51,035 bases of DNA from Eubacteriales bacterium (GTDB taxonomy: Bacteria > Bacillota > Clostridia > Lachnospirales > Lachnospiraceae): positions 1 through 51,035 of the forward strand of contig JAUNPJ010000019.1 in the NCBI GenBank assembly GCA_030536755.1. Reading direction: 5' to 3'. Both the position numbers and the translations under genes were made by a program. Of the stretch, positions 7,647-15,797 are shown piece by piece (the first letter of the stretch is position 1; each line of letters starts with the position of its first letter). The notes under the pieces are model-generated. The model saw only the letters and a list, made by a program, of their open reading frames with translations. It was not told the origin of the DNA and made no database searches.

Positions 7647-8276
7647 GTGAAAACATTCCAAAAGCCCCTCACCGCCCAGGAGGAAAAAGAATATCTCGAC
7701 CGCTTTCAGGCAGGCGATCAAAACGCCAGAGATATTCTGATTGAGCGCAACATGCGGCTTGTCGCCCATGTAGTCAAAAAATATCAGGGACTGGATGAAG
7801 ATCTGGATGATTTGATTTCTGTCGGAACCATCGGTCTGATCAAAGCAGTATCCACCTTTGATGCCTCAAAGTCGGTACGGCTGTCCACTTATGCGGCACG
7901 CTGTATTGATAATGAACTTCTTATGCTCCTGCGGCAGCGCAAGAAAAAATCGCGGGAGGTATCTCTCTACGATCCAATCGGTACCGACAAGGAGGGAAAC
8001 GAGATCAGCCTTCTTGACATTATTGAGACGATTCCGTTTGATGTGGTGGAACATTACGCCACCAATGAAGATATCCTGCTGCTGTCCCGTTTTTTAAACA
8101 GCAGCCTTAGTGATAAAGAATATGAAGTCATTAAGCTTCGCTATGGATTGTTTGGGGAGGAAGAGCTCACCCAACGGGAAATAGCAAAGCGGCTGAATAT
8201 CAGCCGCTCCTACGTTTCAAGAATTGAAAAAAATGCACTTTTAAAATTACGCCAATGCTTCCTGGCGGCGAAGTAG
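7647..8276 (+). CDS. sigK: Sporulation sigma factor SigK
   Basis: An RNA polymerase sigma factor that drives late mother-cell genes in spore formers. It has region 2 (NMRLVAHVVKKYQ, DLISVGTIGLIKAVSTFD, YAARCIDNELLM), the SigK-like linker DPIGTDKEGNEISLLDII, and region 4 (LTQREIAKRLNISRSYVSRIEKNAL). I chose the GTG at 7647 because GAGGTG lies 6 nt before it. The protein then starts MKTFQKPLT, with no room for the pro-sequence that delays B. subtilis SigK. The gene is uninterrupted (no skin-type element). Its last 30 bases overlap the 3' end of trhP on the other strand. Confidence 0.9.
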   Translation: MKTFQKPLTAQEEKEYLDRFQAGDQNARDILIERNMRLVAHVVKKYQGLDEDLDDLISVGTIGLIKAVSTFDASKSVRLSTYAARCIDNELLMLLRQRKKKSREVSLYDPIGTDKEGNEISLLDIIETIPFDVVEHYATNEDILLLSRFLNSSLSDKEYEVIKLRYGLFGEEELTQREIAKRLNISRSYVSRIEKNALLKLRQCFLAAK

Positions 8277-9479
8277 ATCATACTGACACAACTCGATACC
8301 CAAATCCACATAAAGCCGCTGCTGTGGATGGGGCGCACTCTCAACGGAATTTCCGTCTTCATCCAGAATTCTCTGAACTGTCACTTCCACATTCTCACCA
8401 TTTGGCTTCATAACTTCAATCGTCTCACCGACAGAGAACTTGTTTCGCTGTGTGATACGTCCCAGACCTTCCTCTGTCACTTCCTCAATATAACCGAGAT
8501 ACGTGTATTCCTTCACATATGTGTTGCTGTCATAAATCTGGGTATTCTCATCCGGCTTTCCGTAGAAAAAGCCCGTGGTAAACTGGCGGTAGGTACAATT
8601 GGATATCTGTTCCTGATACCACTGCATATTGGCACGATACTTTTGGGGACTTTCCAGATAATCATCAATCGCCTTGCGGTAGGTTCTCGCTACCGTTGCC
8701 ACGTAAAGAGCTGTCTTCATGCGGCCCTCGATTTTCAGACTGTCAATGCCGCTGTCCATGATATCATCGATATGTTCAATCATACAAAGATCCTTGGAAT
8801 TAAAGATGTAAGTACCACGTTCATTTTCGTATACCGGAAGATATTCTCCCGGACGTTTTTCTTCCACAACCGCATATTTCCAGCGGCATGGATGCGTACA
8901 TGCTCCCTGATTGGCGTCTCTTCCCGTAAAATAATTGCTGAGAAGACATCTTCCAGAATAGGAAATACACATCGCGCCGTGAATAAACGTCTCAATTTCC
9001 AGATCATCCGGAATGTTGGCTCTGATTTCTTTGATTTCTTTCAGGGAGAGCTCTCTGGCAGAAACAACACGCTTCGCACCCTGCTGATACCAGAACTGAT
9101 ACGTTCCGTAATTGGTGTTGTTGGCCTGTGTGCTGACATGACGCTCAATCTCCGGACAAACCTCCTTGGCGATCATAAAGACACCCGGATCCGAAATGAT
9201 CAGCGCATCCGGCTTAATCTCCTTTAATTCCTGAAAATACTCCCGGACACCTTCCAGATCATCGTTGTGCGCCAGGATATTGGCAGTTACATATACTTTT
9301 ACGCCATGTTCATGGGCAAAAGCAATTCCTTCCTTCATATCTTCCATTGAGAAATTTTTTGCCTTGGCGCGAAGTCCGAAAGCCTCGCCGCCGATATATA
9401 CGGCATCTGCTCCGAAAATCACAGCAATCTTCAGCACCTCAAGACTGCTGGCAGGCACTAATAATTCCGGTTTTCTCAT
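8247..9479 (-). CDS. trhP: U32-family tRNA hydroxylation protein TrhP
   Basis: A peptidase-U32-family protein, the group now linked to prephenate-dependent 5-hydroxylation of the wobble uridine (ho5U34). The N-terminal barrel starts ELLVPASSLEVLKIAVIFGADAVY-like. The family signature is ETFIHGAMCISYSGRC-like, with the further cysteines in GACTHPCRW and NSKDLCMIEH that are expected to hold an iron-sulfur cluster. A C-terminal beta domain (YIEEVTEEGLGRITQRNKFS) resembles a TRAM/OB fold. Length 410 is typical. It follows trmR by 12 bp. TrmR methylates the ho5U product, so the two form one pathway. Confidence 0.87.
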   Translation of the reverse strand: MRKPELLVPASSLEVLKIAVIFGADAVYIGGEAFGLRAKAKNFSMEDMKEGIAFAHEHGVKVYVTANILAHNDDLEGVREYFQELKEIKPDALIISDPGVFMIAKEVCPEIERHVSTQANNTNYGTYQFWYQQGAKRVVSARELSLKEIKEIRANIPDDLEIETFIHGAMCISYSGRCLLSNYFTGRDANQGACTHPCRWKYAVVEEKRPGEYLPVYENERGTYIFNSKDLCMIEHIDDIMDSGIDSLKIEGRMKTALYVATVARTYRKAIDDYLESPQKYRANMQWYQEQISNCTYRQFTTGFFYGKPDENTQIYDSNTYVKEYTYLGYIEEVTEEGLGRITQRNKFSVGETIEVMKPNGENVEVTVQRILDEDGNSVESAPHPQQRLYVDLGIELCQYDLLRRQEALA

Positions 9480-9491
9480 AATACTCCTCCA

Positions 9492-10133
9492 TCAAACTTT
9501 CACGCTTATGGTAATTCCGTCCCCCAGCGGAACAACGGAAGTCATAAGCTGTTCATTGTGCTTTAGCTCAAAAAGATATTCCCGCATTCTCTTATGAATG
9601 GTCCGGTTGCGTCGTTCCACCAGAAAACGCGATTCCACAATATCTCCATCCTGCAGTACGTTATCCGAGATCAGGACACTACCCTTTTTCATCAATCTCA
9701 GAATATCCGGCAGGAAATGAATGTATTGTCCTTTTGCGGCATCCATAAAAATAAAATCATAGCTGTCATCCAGCTTTTTTAAGATCTCTGTGGCATCGCC
9801 TTCCAGCAATATAATCTGCTCTTCCCGTCCCGCTTTTTTAAAATTTTCACGGGCAATCGGAATTCTGACCGGATAATTTTCAATCGTTGTAATATGACAC
9901 GCCACAGGATTATATTCACACATAAGAAGTGTGGAGAAGCCAATGGCTGTCCCCACCTCCAATATTTTTTCCGGTCTTATGATTGACAGCATCACTTTCA
10001 AAAAGCTCTGCATTTCTTTTCTGATAATGGGTACATACGTATCCACTGCCTCCTGCTCCAATTCATTCAGAAACGGTGTATTTCCCGGATCCAATGAATT
10101 GATATAGGCAGTCATCCTTTCATCTACGATCAA
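9492..10133 (-). CDS. trmR: tRNA 5-hydroxyuridine methyltransferase TrmR
   Basis: An SAM-dependent O-methyltransferase of the catechol-O-methyltransferase fold that should convert ho5U34 to mo5U34 in tRNA. The SAM-binding motif is ILEVGTAIGFSTLLM (about residues 57-71), followed by the acidic motif ITTIENYP and the metal-binding DFIFMDAAKGQY and ISDNVLQDG. I keep the TTG start at 10133. It has GGGGGAG 7 nt upstream and overlaps the stop of the preceding gene (TTGA). The ATG at 10115 is an alternative. It sits directly upstream of trhP, as its B. subtilis homologue yrrM does next to yrrN/yrrO. Confidence 0.87.
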   Translation of the reverse strand: MIVDERMTAYINSLDPGNTPFLNELEQEAVDTYVPIIRKEMQSFLKVMLSIIRPEKILEVGTAIGFSTLLMCEYNPVACHITTIENYPVRIPIARENFKKAGREEQIILLEGDATEILKKLDDSYDFIFMDAAKGQYIHFLPDILRLMKKGSVLISDNVLQDGDIVESRFLVERRNRTIHKRMREYLFELKHNEQLMTSVVPLGDGITISVKV

Positions 10134-10525
10134 TTCGAATCTCCCCCTGAAGCATCGTCTTCCTCACCGGCAAGAATCGCCATAATACGATCCGCGTCAT
10201 ATGCTGTGCTCAAAATATAAGTTCCAGGTTTCAGTTTCCCCTTATGAACAGACAGCTTCTCCTGCACAGCGAAAATTTTGGCATCTTCAATCAGTTTTTT
10301 CTTTTCCAGAGTCTTTCCAATCTGGTATACGGAAGATCCCTCTTTGATCACGACAGTTACTTCCTGCCCCTCTCCCGGACTCATCGGCTGCTGATTAAAC
10401 ACATGATAGCCAAAGCTGTAAACAGATTTGCCAATCCAGATAATCAATACACAGACAGCCACATATACGGCGATTCGAAAAAAGCCTCCGGCTACAATGA
10501 CTCCGGCTTCATCTTTCTTACTCAT
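10130..10525 (-). CDS. Short MltG-like membrane protein without catalytic domain
   Basis: A 131-residue protein with one membrane helix near the N-terminus (about residues 15-38) and an extracytoplasmic LysM-like segment (VTVVIKEGSSVYQIGKTLEKKKLI and LKPGTYILS) like the N-terminal part of the endolytic transglycosylase MltG. It stops before the MltG catalytic domain, so a murein-cleaving role is not supported. It may bind or scaffold peptidoglycan. The ATG has AAGGAGAG upstream. It lies between ylbF and trmR, in the place where full-length mltG sits in Bacillus. Confidence 0.75.
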   Translation of the reverse strand: MSKKDEAGVIVAGGFFRIAVYVAVCVLIIWIGKSVYSFGYHVFNQQPMSPGEGQEVTVVIKEGSSVYQIGKTLEKKKLIEDAKIFAVQEKLSVHKGKLKPGTYILSTAYDADRIMAILAGEEDDASGGDSN

Positions 10526-10536
10526 TTTGTCTCTCC

Positions 10537-10875
10537 TTATACGTTGGGGATGTGAATGTTGACCCCCTCGATGATCTCCAGGCTGACATTTTGCAGTAAA
10601 CGGCAGACGCCAAGCTCTGCCTGGAGATAATCATGTACCACAGGAATCTTATGAAGCTCTTCCGATTCATGACTCAATTCCGCCATAACCTGAAAGGCAT
10701 TCGTATCATCCACACTGTTTTGTGTTTTAAAATTGCGTGCCCGGTACTCATCGGCTCTCGTCTTTAACTCCGGATACTTTTTCAGTGCTTCCTCACTTCG
10801 TTTGTATTCTTTGTACTCCGGACTCCGTTTGATGGACCAGATCAGTAACTGCACATTTGTCTCTATTGTTTCCAT
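10537..10875 (-). CDS. YlbF/YmcA-family protein
   Basis: A 112-residue, nearly all-helical protein of the YlbF/YmcA (Com_YlbF) family. In B. subtilis these proteins form a complex that tunes RNase Y activity and affects competence and biofilm. The helical repeats SPEYKEYKRSEEALKKYP and VHDYLQAELGVCRLLQNVS fit the family. Its location 8 bp after the RNase J gene supports a link to mRNA turnover. The ribosome site (GGAGGC) lies inside the end of the RNase J gene and is about 12 nt from the ATG, so translational coupling is likely. Confidence 0.82.
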   Translation of the reverse strand: METIETNVQLLIWSIKRSPEYKEYKRSEEALKKYPELKTRADEYRARNFKTQNSVDDTNAFQVMAELSHESEELHKIPVVHDYLQAELGVCRLLQNVSLEIIEGVNIHIPNV

Positions 10876-10883
10876 ACTGCTTT

Positions 10884-12782
10884 TTAAGCCTCCATAATGA
10901 TCGGAAGAATCATCGGTCTTCTCTTTGTACGCTTCCAGACAAAATCTCCCAGTGCGTCTTTGACTTCACTCTTAATCTTGCCCCAGTCTGTGATATGGCG
11001 TTCCAGACACGCATCCAGCGCATCTTCCACAACAATCTGCGCATCACCCATTAGATCCTCCGATTCCCGCACATAGACAAATCCTCTGGATACAATATCC
11101 GGTCCTGCCAGAATTACATTGCTGTGGTGCTCCAGTGTCATAACCACAATGATAATGCCATCTTCTGCCAGATGCTGACGATCACGCAGAACAATATTTC
11201 CAACGTCACCGACACCAAGTCCATCGACCAGAATCGTTCCCACAGGAACTTTTCCCGTCACTTCCGCGCCGCTATCATCCATTTCCAGAACATCTCCGGA
11301 AGAAAGAATAAAAATGTTATCTTTATGGATGCCAAGGCTCTCCACAATCTGTGCATGCGCTTTCAGGTGGCGGTATTCTCCATGTACCGGGATTGCATAT
11401 TTCGGGTGTACCAGAGAATAGATCAGCTTGATTTCTTCCTGACACGCATGTCCGGAAACATGGGCATCCTGGAAAATAACATCTGCCCCTTTCATGGACA
11501 GTTCATTGATGACCTTAGATACCGCTTTCTCATTGCCCGGAATCGGGTTAGAACTAAAAATAATCGTATCGCCCGGCTTAATGGTAATCTTGCGATGAAT
11601 GCTGGCAGCCATACGTGACAGCGCAGCCATGGACTCTCCCTGACTTCCTGTTGTAATCAACACCACTTTATCATCGGGATAATTCTTAACCTCGTCAATT
11701 TCAATCAGTGTTTTGTCCGGAATCTTCAGATAGCCAAGCTCGGATGCCGTTCCGATTACATTCACCATGCTTCGACCCTCTACGGCTACCTTTCTTCCGT
11801 ACTTATAGGCAGAATTGATGATCTGCTGTACACGGTCTACGTTGGATGCAAACGTAGCGATGATGATACGCGTATTCTTATGTTCATTAAAAATGTTGTC
11901 AAATACACGGCCTACCGTTCTCTCAGACATCGTAAATCCGGGACGCTCCGCATTCGTACTGTCGCACATGACAGCCAGAACGCCTTTTCTTCCAATCTCC
12001 GCAAAACGCTGCAGATCGATCGCGTCACCGTATACCGGTGTATAATCTACTTTAAAGTCTCCTGTGTGGACCACGATACCTGCCGGTGAATAGATGGCAA
12101 GCGCCGATGCGTCCTGAATACTGTGATTTGTCTTGATAAATTCGACCGAAAATTCGCCGAGGTTGATGACCTGTCCGAATCGTACTTCTTTTCTCTTTGT
12201 CGTGCGCAGTAAATTATGTTCCTTCAGCTTGTTGTCAATCAATCCAATCGTAAGTTTCGTCGCATAAATCGGAACATTGATTTCTTTCAAAACATACGGC
12301 AGGGCACCGATATGATCTTCATGCCCATGAGTGATCACGAATCCTTTTACTTTCGAAATATTGTCTTTCAAATATGTGATATCTGGAATGACAAGGTCAA
12401 TTCCCAGCATATCATCCTCTGGGAAGGACAATCCACAGTCTACGACTACAATACTCTCTCCATATTCAAATGCAGTAATGTTCATTCCAATCTGTTCCAG
12501 ACCGCCCAGAGGAATAATCTTTAATTTTGATTTCTTTCCTTTTTTCGAATAATTTTTCACGGGCTTCTCAGTCTTCTCTGCAATCTTCACAATCTTATCC
12601 GAATTCTTTGCTGCAGGCTTTCCATTACTCCTGTAATTCTTCTGTCCGCTCTTTCCATTAAATTTTCCATTGTTCTTTACTGGTCCACGTCCATTACCCT
12701 TCTGTTTTCTCGAATTTTTCTGTCCGTTCTCATACCTGTAATCGTCCGACATTTGAACATTTGCATTATTTTCTGTTTTCAA
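10884..12782 (-). CDS. rnj: Ribonuclease J
   Basis: A metallo-beta-lactamase/beta-CASP exo- and endoribonuclease for mRNA decay and rRNA maturation. The zinc motif is THGHEDHIG (about residue 152), followed by HTGDFK, the beta-CASP part with TTGSQGESMAALSRMA, and the late motif VHGEYRHLKAHA. I moved the start to the TTG at 12782, which has GGAGGTG 5 nt upstream. The GTG at 12806 would place that site inside the gene. The enzyme carries an extra N-terminal tail of about 85 residues rich in Asn, Lys and Gly, probably disordered and RNA-binding or membrane-tethering. Bases 12783-12997 upstream hold no gene I recognise. Confidence 0.93.
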   Translation of the reverse strand: MKTENNANVQMSDDYRYENGQKNSRKQKGNGRGPVKNNGKFNGKSGQKNYRSNGKPAAKNSDKIVKIAEKTEKPVKNYSKKGKKSKLKIIPLGGLEQIGMNITAFEYGESIVVVDCGLSFPEDDMLGIDLVIPDITYLKDNISKVKGFVITHGHEDHIGALPYVLKEINVPIYATKLTIGLIDNKLKEHNLLRTTKRKEVRFGQVINLGEFSVEFIKTNHSIQDASALAIYSPAGIVVHTGDFKVDYTPVYGDAIDLQRFAEIGRKGVLAVMCDSTNAERPGFTMSERTVGRVFDNIFNEHKNTRIIIATFASNVDRVQQIINSAYKYGRKVAVEGRSMVNVIGTASELGYLKIPDKTLIEIDEVKNYPDDKVVLITTGSQGESMAALSRMAASIHRKITIKPGDTIIFSSNPIPGNEKAVSKVINELSMKGADVIFQDAHVSGHACQEEIKLIYSLVHPKYAIPVHGEYRHLKAHAQIVESLGIHKDNIFILSSGDVLEMDDSGAEVTGKVPVGTILVDGLGVGDVGNIVLRDRQHLAEDGIIIVVMTLEHHSNVILAGPDIVSRGFVYVRESEDLMGDAQIVVEDALDACLERHITDWGKIKSEVKDALGDFVWKRTKRRPMILPIIMEA

Positions 12783-12997
12783 ATTTGCACCTCCATTTTG
12801 GGGCACATTATTTACGTGGAATCGTACCTGCTAAACCATTATGAAATTTTTTACCAAAAGGTACAATTCCCCCTTTCTTATTTCTTCACTACAAATAACA
12901 TGCTCCTTTTTATTTATATAGAATGTTCCGGATATCCCCTTTTTACGCACACACCCGTGATCCGGAATCCTCATTCTCGCATTCTACAGCTTAATTT

Positions 12998-13255
12998 TTA
13001 TAGCTCAATATCAACCTCATCCAGCATCTGCTGAAATACACTGCTTACAGCTTCCAGTTCCAGATCATCTTCTACAAATTCATAACAGGCCTCACTGTCT
13101 GTCTCCTCCGAAACATCCTTCATGATATACGCCTGTGCTTCCTCTTCCTGTGAATCCGATACAAGCAGATACGTTTTTCCTCCGATTCTCGCCTGCTCCT
13201 CCACAAAAAATTCTACTACTTCACCATCATCTTCTATAAATTTGATTTTATCCAT
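12998..13255 (-). CDS. DUF1292 (YrzB-like) protein
   Basis: An 85-residue acidic protein with the DUF1292 pattern IKFIEDDGEVVEFFVEEQ...GKTYLLVSD...AYIMKDVSE. Its function is unknown. It consistently follows ireB-ruvX in Firmicutes, and here it starts 6 bp after the ruvX stop, which supports the assignment. The C-terminal part beyond the DUF (DLELEAVSSVFQQMLDEVDIEL) is a short acidic helix. Confidence 0.85.
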   Translation of the reverse strand: MDKIKFIEDDGEVVEFFVEEQARIGGKTYLLVSDSQEEEAQAYIMKDVSEETDSEACYEFVEDDLELEAVSSVFQQMLDEVDIEL

Positions 13256-13261
13256 AAATCC

Positions 13262-13693
13262 CTATTCTAATCCTTTCGAACGATAGTCAAGATATCCCTG
13301 TAAAATAAAAATGGCCGCCAACTCATCTACATACTTTCCCCGATTTTCTCTTCGAATCTTACTCTCGATCATCGTACGGTTCGCTTCCACCGTTGTCAGC
13401 CGTTCATCCCACATCACAACAGGAAGACCGGTCCGTCTTTCCAGAGTCTTCTTAAACTCCAGCGACTTCTCGGCCCTGTCGCCAATGGTATTATTCATAT
13501 TTTTCGGGAAGCCCAGAACAATGGACTCCACCTCATACTCCTGAATCAGCGCCTCGATCCTTGCGAGAGTCTGACGGAGCTTGTTTTCCTGTTTTCTTCG
13601 TATGATCTCAATGCCCTGCGCGGTGTAGCCAAGCGGATCGCTGATGGCAACACCGACGGTCTTAGAGCCGAAATCCAGTCCCATAATCCTCAT
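13262..13693 (-). CDS. ruvX: Putative pre-16S rRNA nuclease / Holliday junction resolvase RuvX (YqgF)
   Basis: An RNase H-fold protein of 143 residues. It has the family starts [42 protein letters not shown], and a closing [16 protein letters not shown] with the third acidic residue. It was named as a Holliday junction resolvase and is also implicated in 16S rRNA 5' processing in E. coli. It lies one base after ireB and 6 bp before the DUF1292 gene. Confidence 0.92.
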   Translation of the reverse strand: MRIMGLDFGSKTVGVAISDPLGYTAQGIEIIRRKQENKLRQTLARIEALIQEYEVESIVLGFPKNMNNTIGDRAEKSLEFKKTLERRTGLPVVMWDERLTTVEANRTMIESKIRRENRGKYVDELAAIFILQGYLDYRSKGLE

Positions 13694-13694
13694 A

Positions 13695-13967
13695 TTAACA
13701 TTCCCAGGACTTATTCTTAATGTACTCTGTCAGCAATTCTTCCACAAGTTCATCACGCTCGACTTTCATGATCATGCTTCGCGCTCCCTTGTGGCTTGTG
13801 ATATAAGTCGGGTCACCGGACATAATATATCCCACAATCTGGTTGACCGGATTGTAGCCCTTCTCATCCATTGCATTATAAACCAGATTCAGGATTTCCT
13901 TGATCGGCACCTCAACCTCTGGTTTTGTTTTAAAAAACTGTGTATGATTTAAATTATGATCTGCCAT
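13695..13967 (-). CDS. ireB: IreB-family regulatory phosphoprotein
   Basis: A small protein (UPF0297/YrzL) of about 90 residues. In Enterococcus its homologue is phosphorylated by the Ser/Thr kinase IreK and affects cephalosporin resistance. The family block [29 protein letters not shown] and [13 protein letters not shown] is present. The ATG at 13967 and a GTG at 13976 are both possible starts; AAGGG lies upstream of both. It opens the ireB-ruvX-DUF1292 string. Confidence 0.9.
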   Translation of the reverse strand: MADHNLNHTQFFKTKPEVEVPIKEILNLVYNAMDEKGYNPVNQIVGYIMSGDPTYITSHKGARSMIMKVERDELVEELLTEYIKNKSWEC

Positions 13968-14000
13968 AAAACTCACGCCCTTATCTAAATATTTTTTTGC

Positions 14001-14028
14001 TTTTTATTATTCTAATATAAACTGTCAA
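14001..14028 (-). promoter_or_regulatory. Candidate promoter of ireB
   Basis: TTGACA (14028-14023) and TAAAAA (14006-14001) are spaced by 16 bp on the minus strand, just beyond the mtaB stop. It would start the ireB-ruvX-DUF1292 run, and possibly the rnj run, independently of mtaB. Confidence 0.45.
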
Positions 14029-14031
14029 AAA

Positions 14032-15372
14032 TTACAACCCCACATTCGCGGATAACTCTGTGCACCTGAGCACATGGGGTTTCAGAAAGCCCTGCGCACG
14101 GCATACAAGAACATCATTTTGTTTCATACCCGGTTTTCTCTCTACAGCACCTTTGATATATTCTCTTGTATGTCCGATAAAATATTCTTTTCCATTTTCC
14201 TGCACGATTTCCTCCAGAAGGATTTCCACCTGTTTTCCCAGAAACGATTCTTCGAACTTCTGTGCCTGACCTTCATGAAGCTTCAGCATTTTGTCGCTTC
14301 GGACTGCCTTTGTCTGCTCCGGAATCTGATTGTCCATTGCGGCAGCCTTTGTTCCTTTTCGCATGGAATACTTGAAAATATGTGTTTCATAAAAATCAAT
14401 CTGTTTCACAAATTCATATGACTGCTCAAATTCTTCCTCCGTCTCCCCCGGAAATCCGACGATCACATCTGTTGTGAGAGCCGGATTTTCATAGACCTTT
14501 CTGAGAAGCTGGCACTTCTCGGCGTATTCCTGACTGTCATAGCGACGGTTCATTCTCTTCAGAGTCGCATCACATCCGCTCTGCAGCGACAGATGAAAAT
14601 GCGGGCATACCTTATGAAGAGAGGCGATTCCCTGGGCAAATTCTTCCGTCACGATCCTTGGCTCCAGAGATCCGAGACGGATTCTGGTGATTCCCTCTAC
14701 CTGATGAACACTCTGAATCAGAGAAAGCAATGTCTCCTTCTCTTCCCCGGAAAAATCGATTCCGTAAGAGCTCAGATGGATTCCGGTGAGAACTACTTCT
14801 TTGTATCCGGCAGCTGCCAAACGCTCTACTTCACGGACAACCTCTTCTCTTCTTCTGCTTCTGACTCTTCCTCTTGCATAAGGAATGATGCAGTAGGTGC
14901 AGAACTGGTTGCAGCCATCCTGCACTTTGATATAAGCTCTCGCATGCTCTGCGGTCTTCTCGATCTGCAGCGGCTCATACTCTTTTGTCGTATTGATGTT
15001 GATCACGCTGCTGATTTCCTGCTGCGTCTTTTCATATTCCTGCAGAAGCTCCACAATATTCTGCTTCTGATTATTTCCGATTACCAGATCAATAGCCTCA
15101 TCTGTCTCCAGGCGTTCTTTGTCTGCCTGGACATAGCATCCTGTGGCCGCAACAACAGCCTGCGGATTCATTTTTTTTGCTTTATGAAGCATCTGTCTTG
15201 ATTTTCTGTCTGCTATGTTGGTAACTGTACAGGTATTGATAATATAGATATCTGCGCCCGGTGCAAAGGGTACGATCTCATATCCCGCATGTTCCAGAAG
15301 CTGCTGCATCGCTTCTATTTCATACGCATTTACCTTACATCCCAGATTGTGCAGTGCAACTTTTTTGTTCAT
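14032..15372 (-). CDS. mtaB: tRNA t6A37 methylthiotransferase MtaB
   Basis: A radical-SAM enzyme that adds a methylthio group to t6A37 of tRNA, giving ms2t6A. The N-terminal UPF0004 domain has its three cluster cysteines (NLGCKVNAYE, INTCTVTN, ATGCYVQ). The radical-SAM domain has CNQFCTYCIIPYARGR at about residue 155. A C-terminal TRAM domain follows. The start at 15372 has GAGGG 7 nt upstream; the ORF could extend to 15384. The length of 446 is typical. It reads away from the HPr-like gene and leads into ireB. Confidence 0.92.
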   Translation of the reverse strand: MNKKVALHNLGCKVNAYEIEAMQQLLEHAGYEIVPFAPGADIYIINTCTVTNIADRKSRQMLHKAKKMNPQAVVAATGCYVQADKERLETDEAIDLVIGNNQKQNIVELLQEYEKTQQEISSVININTTKEYEPLQIEKTAEHARAYIKVQDGCNQFCTYCIIPYARGRVRSRRREEVVREVERLAAAGYKEVVLTGIHLSSYGIDFSGEEKETLLSLIQSVHQVEGITRIRLGSLEPRIVTEEFAQGIASLHKVCPHFHLSLQSGCDATLKRMNRRYDSQEYAEKCQLLRKVYENPALTTDVIVGFPGETEEEFEQSYEFVKQIDFYETHIFKYSMRKGTKAAAMDNQIPEQTKAVRSDKMLKLHEGQAQKFEESFLGKQVEILLEEIVQENGKEYFIGHTREYIKGAVERKPGMKQNDVLVCRAQGFLKPHVLRCTELSANVGL

Positions 15373-15433
15373 TTTGACCCTCATTCTTTCTACATTTTCA
15401 CTATTTTTAGCAAAAACTTTCGTTGTTTTTACC

Positions 15434-15462
15434 TTGACTTTTGATATTTGAAATTGTAAGAT
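15434..15462 (+). promoter_or_regulatory. Promoter of the HPr-like gene
   Basis: TTGACT (15434-15439) and TAAGAT (15457-15462) are separated by 17 bp, a strong sigma-A arrangement about 40 bp before the ATG. Confidence 0.65.
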
Positions 15463-15501
15463 AACGATAGTAAATAAAAAACATATGGGAGGAAATTTAT
15501 C

Positions 15502-15735
15502 ATGAAAACAGTACAGATTTCATTAAACTCAATTGATAAAGTAAAAGCATTCGTTAACGAGATCAGCAAATTTGATTGCGATTTCGATCTGGTTTCCGGA
15601 AGATATGTGATCGATGCAAAATCTATCATGGGTATCTTCAGTCTGGATTTATCCAAACCGATCGACCTGAACATTCATGCTGATGGCACTGCTCTTGACG
15701 AAGTTATGAGCAAAATTGAGCCATACGCTGTTTAA
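15502..15735 (+). CDS. HPr-like protein lacking the phosphocarrier histidine
   Basis: A 77-residue protein of the HPr fold. The region around the regulatory serine is intact (DAKSIMGIFSLDL, Ser41 equivalent to HPr Ser46). The usual GIHARPA segment with phospho-accepting His15 is replaced by NSIDKVKA, with no histidine there. It therefore cannot carry phosphate for the PTS, but it could act like Crh as a Ser-phosphorylated CcpA partner. That is inference. It stands alone with its own strong promoter, a GGGAGG ribosome site and a terminator, so it may be abundant. Confidence 0.82.
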   Translation: MKTVQISLNSIDKVKAFVNEISKFDCDFDLVSGRYVIDAKSIMGIFSLDLSKPIDLNIHADGTALDEVMSKIEPYAV

Positions 15736-15758
15736 TTACTATATTCAATTGAACGTTT

Positions 15759-15788
15759 CCTGTGGCATAAAAGCCACAGGATTTTTTT
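15759..15788 (+). terminator. Terminator of the HPr-like gene
   Basis: A perfect 8-bp stem CCTGTGGC / GCCACAGG with an ATAAAA loop is followed by ATTTTTTTC. It lies between convergent genes and has a T-tract only for the plus strand. Confidence 0.85.
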
Positions 15789-15797
15789 CATTCTTTT

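Noticed and set aside
12926-12967. Inverted repeat TTCCGGAT / ATCCGGAA upstream of RNase J
   Set aside because: The stem is only 8 bp with a 26-base loop and no T-run. It could be a terminator remnant or an operator, but nothing else supports it.
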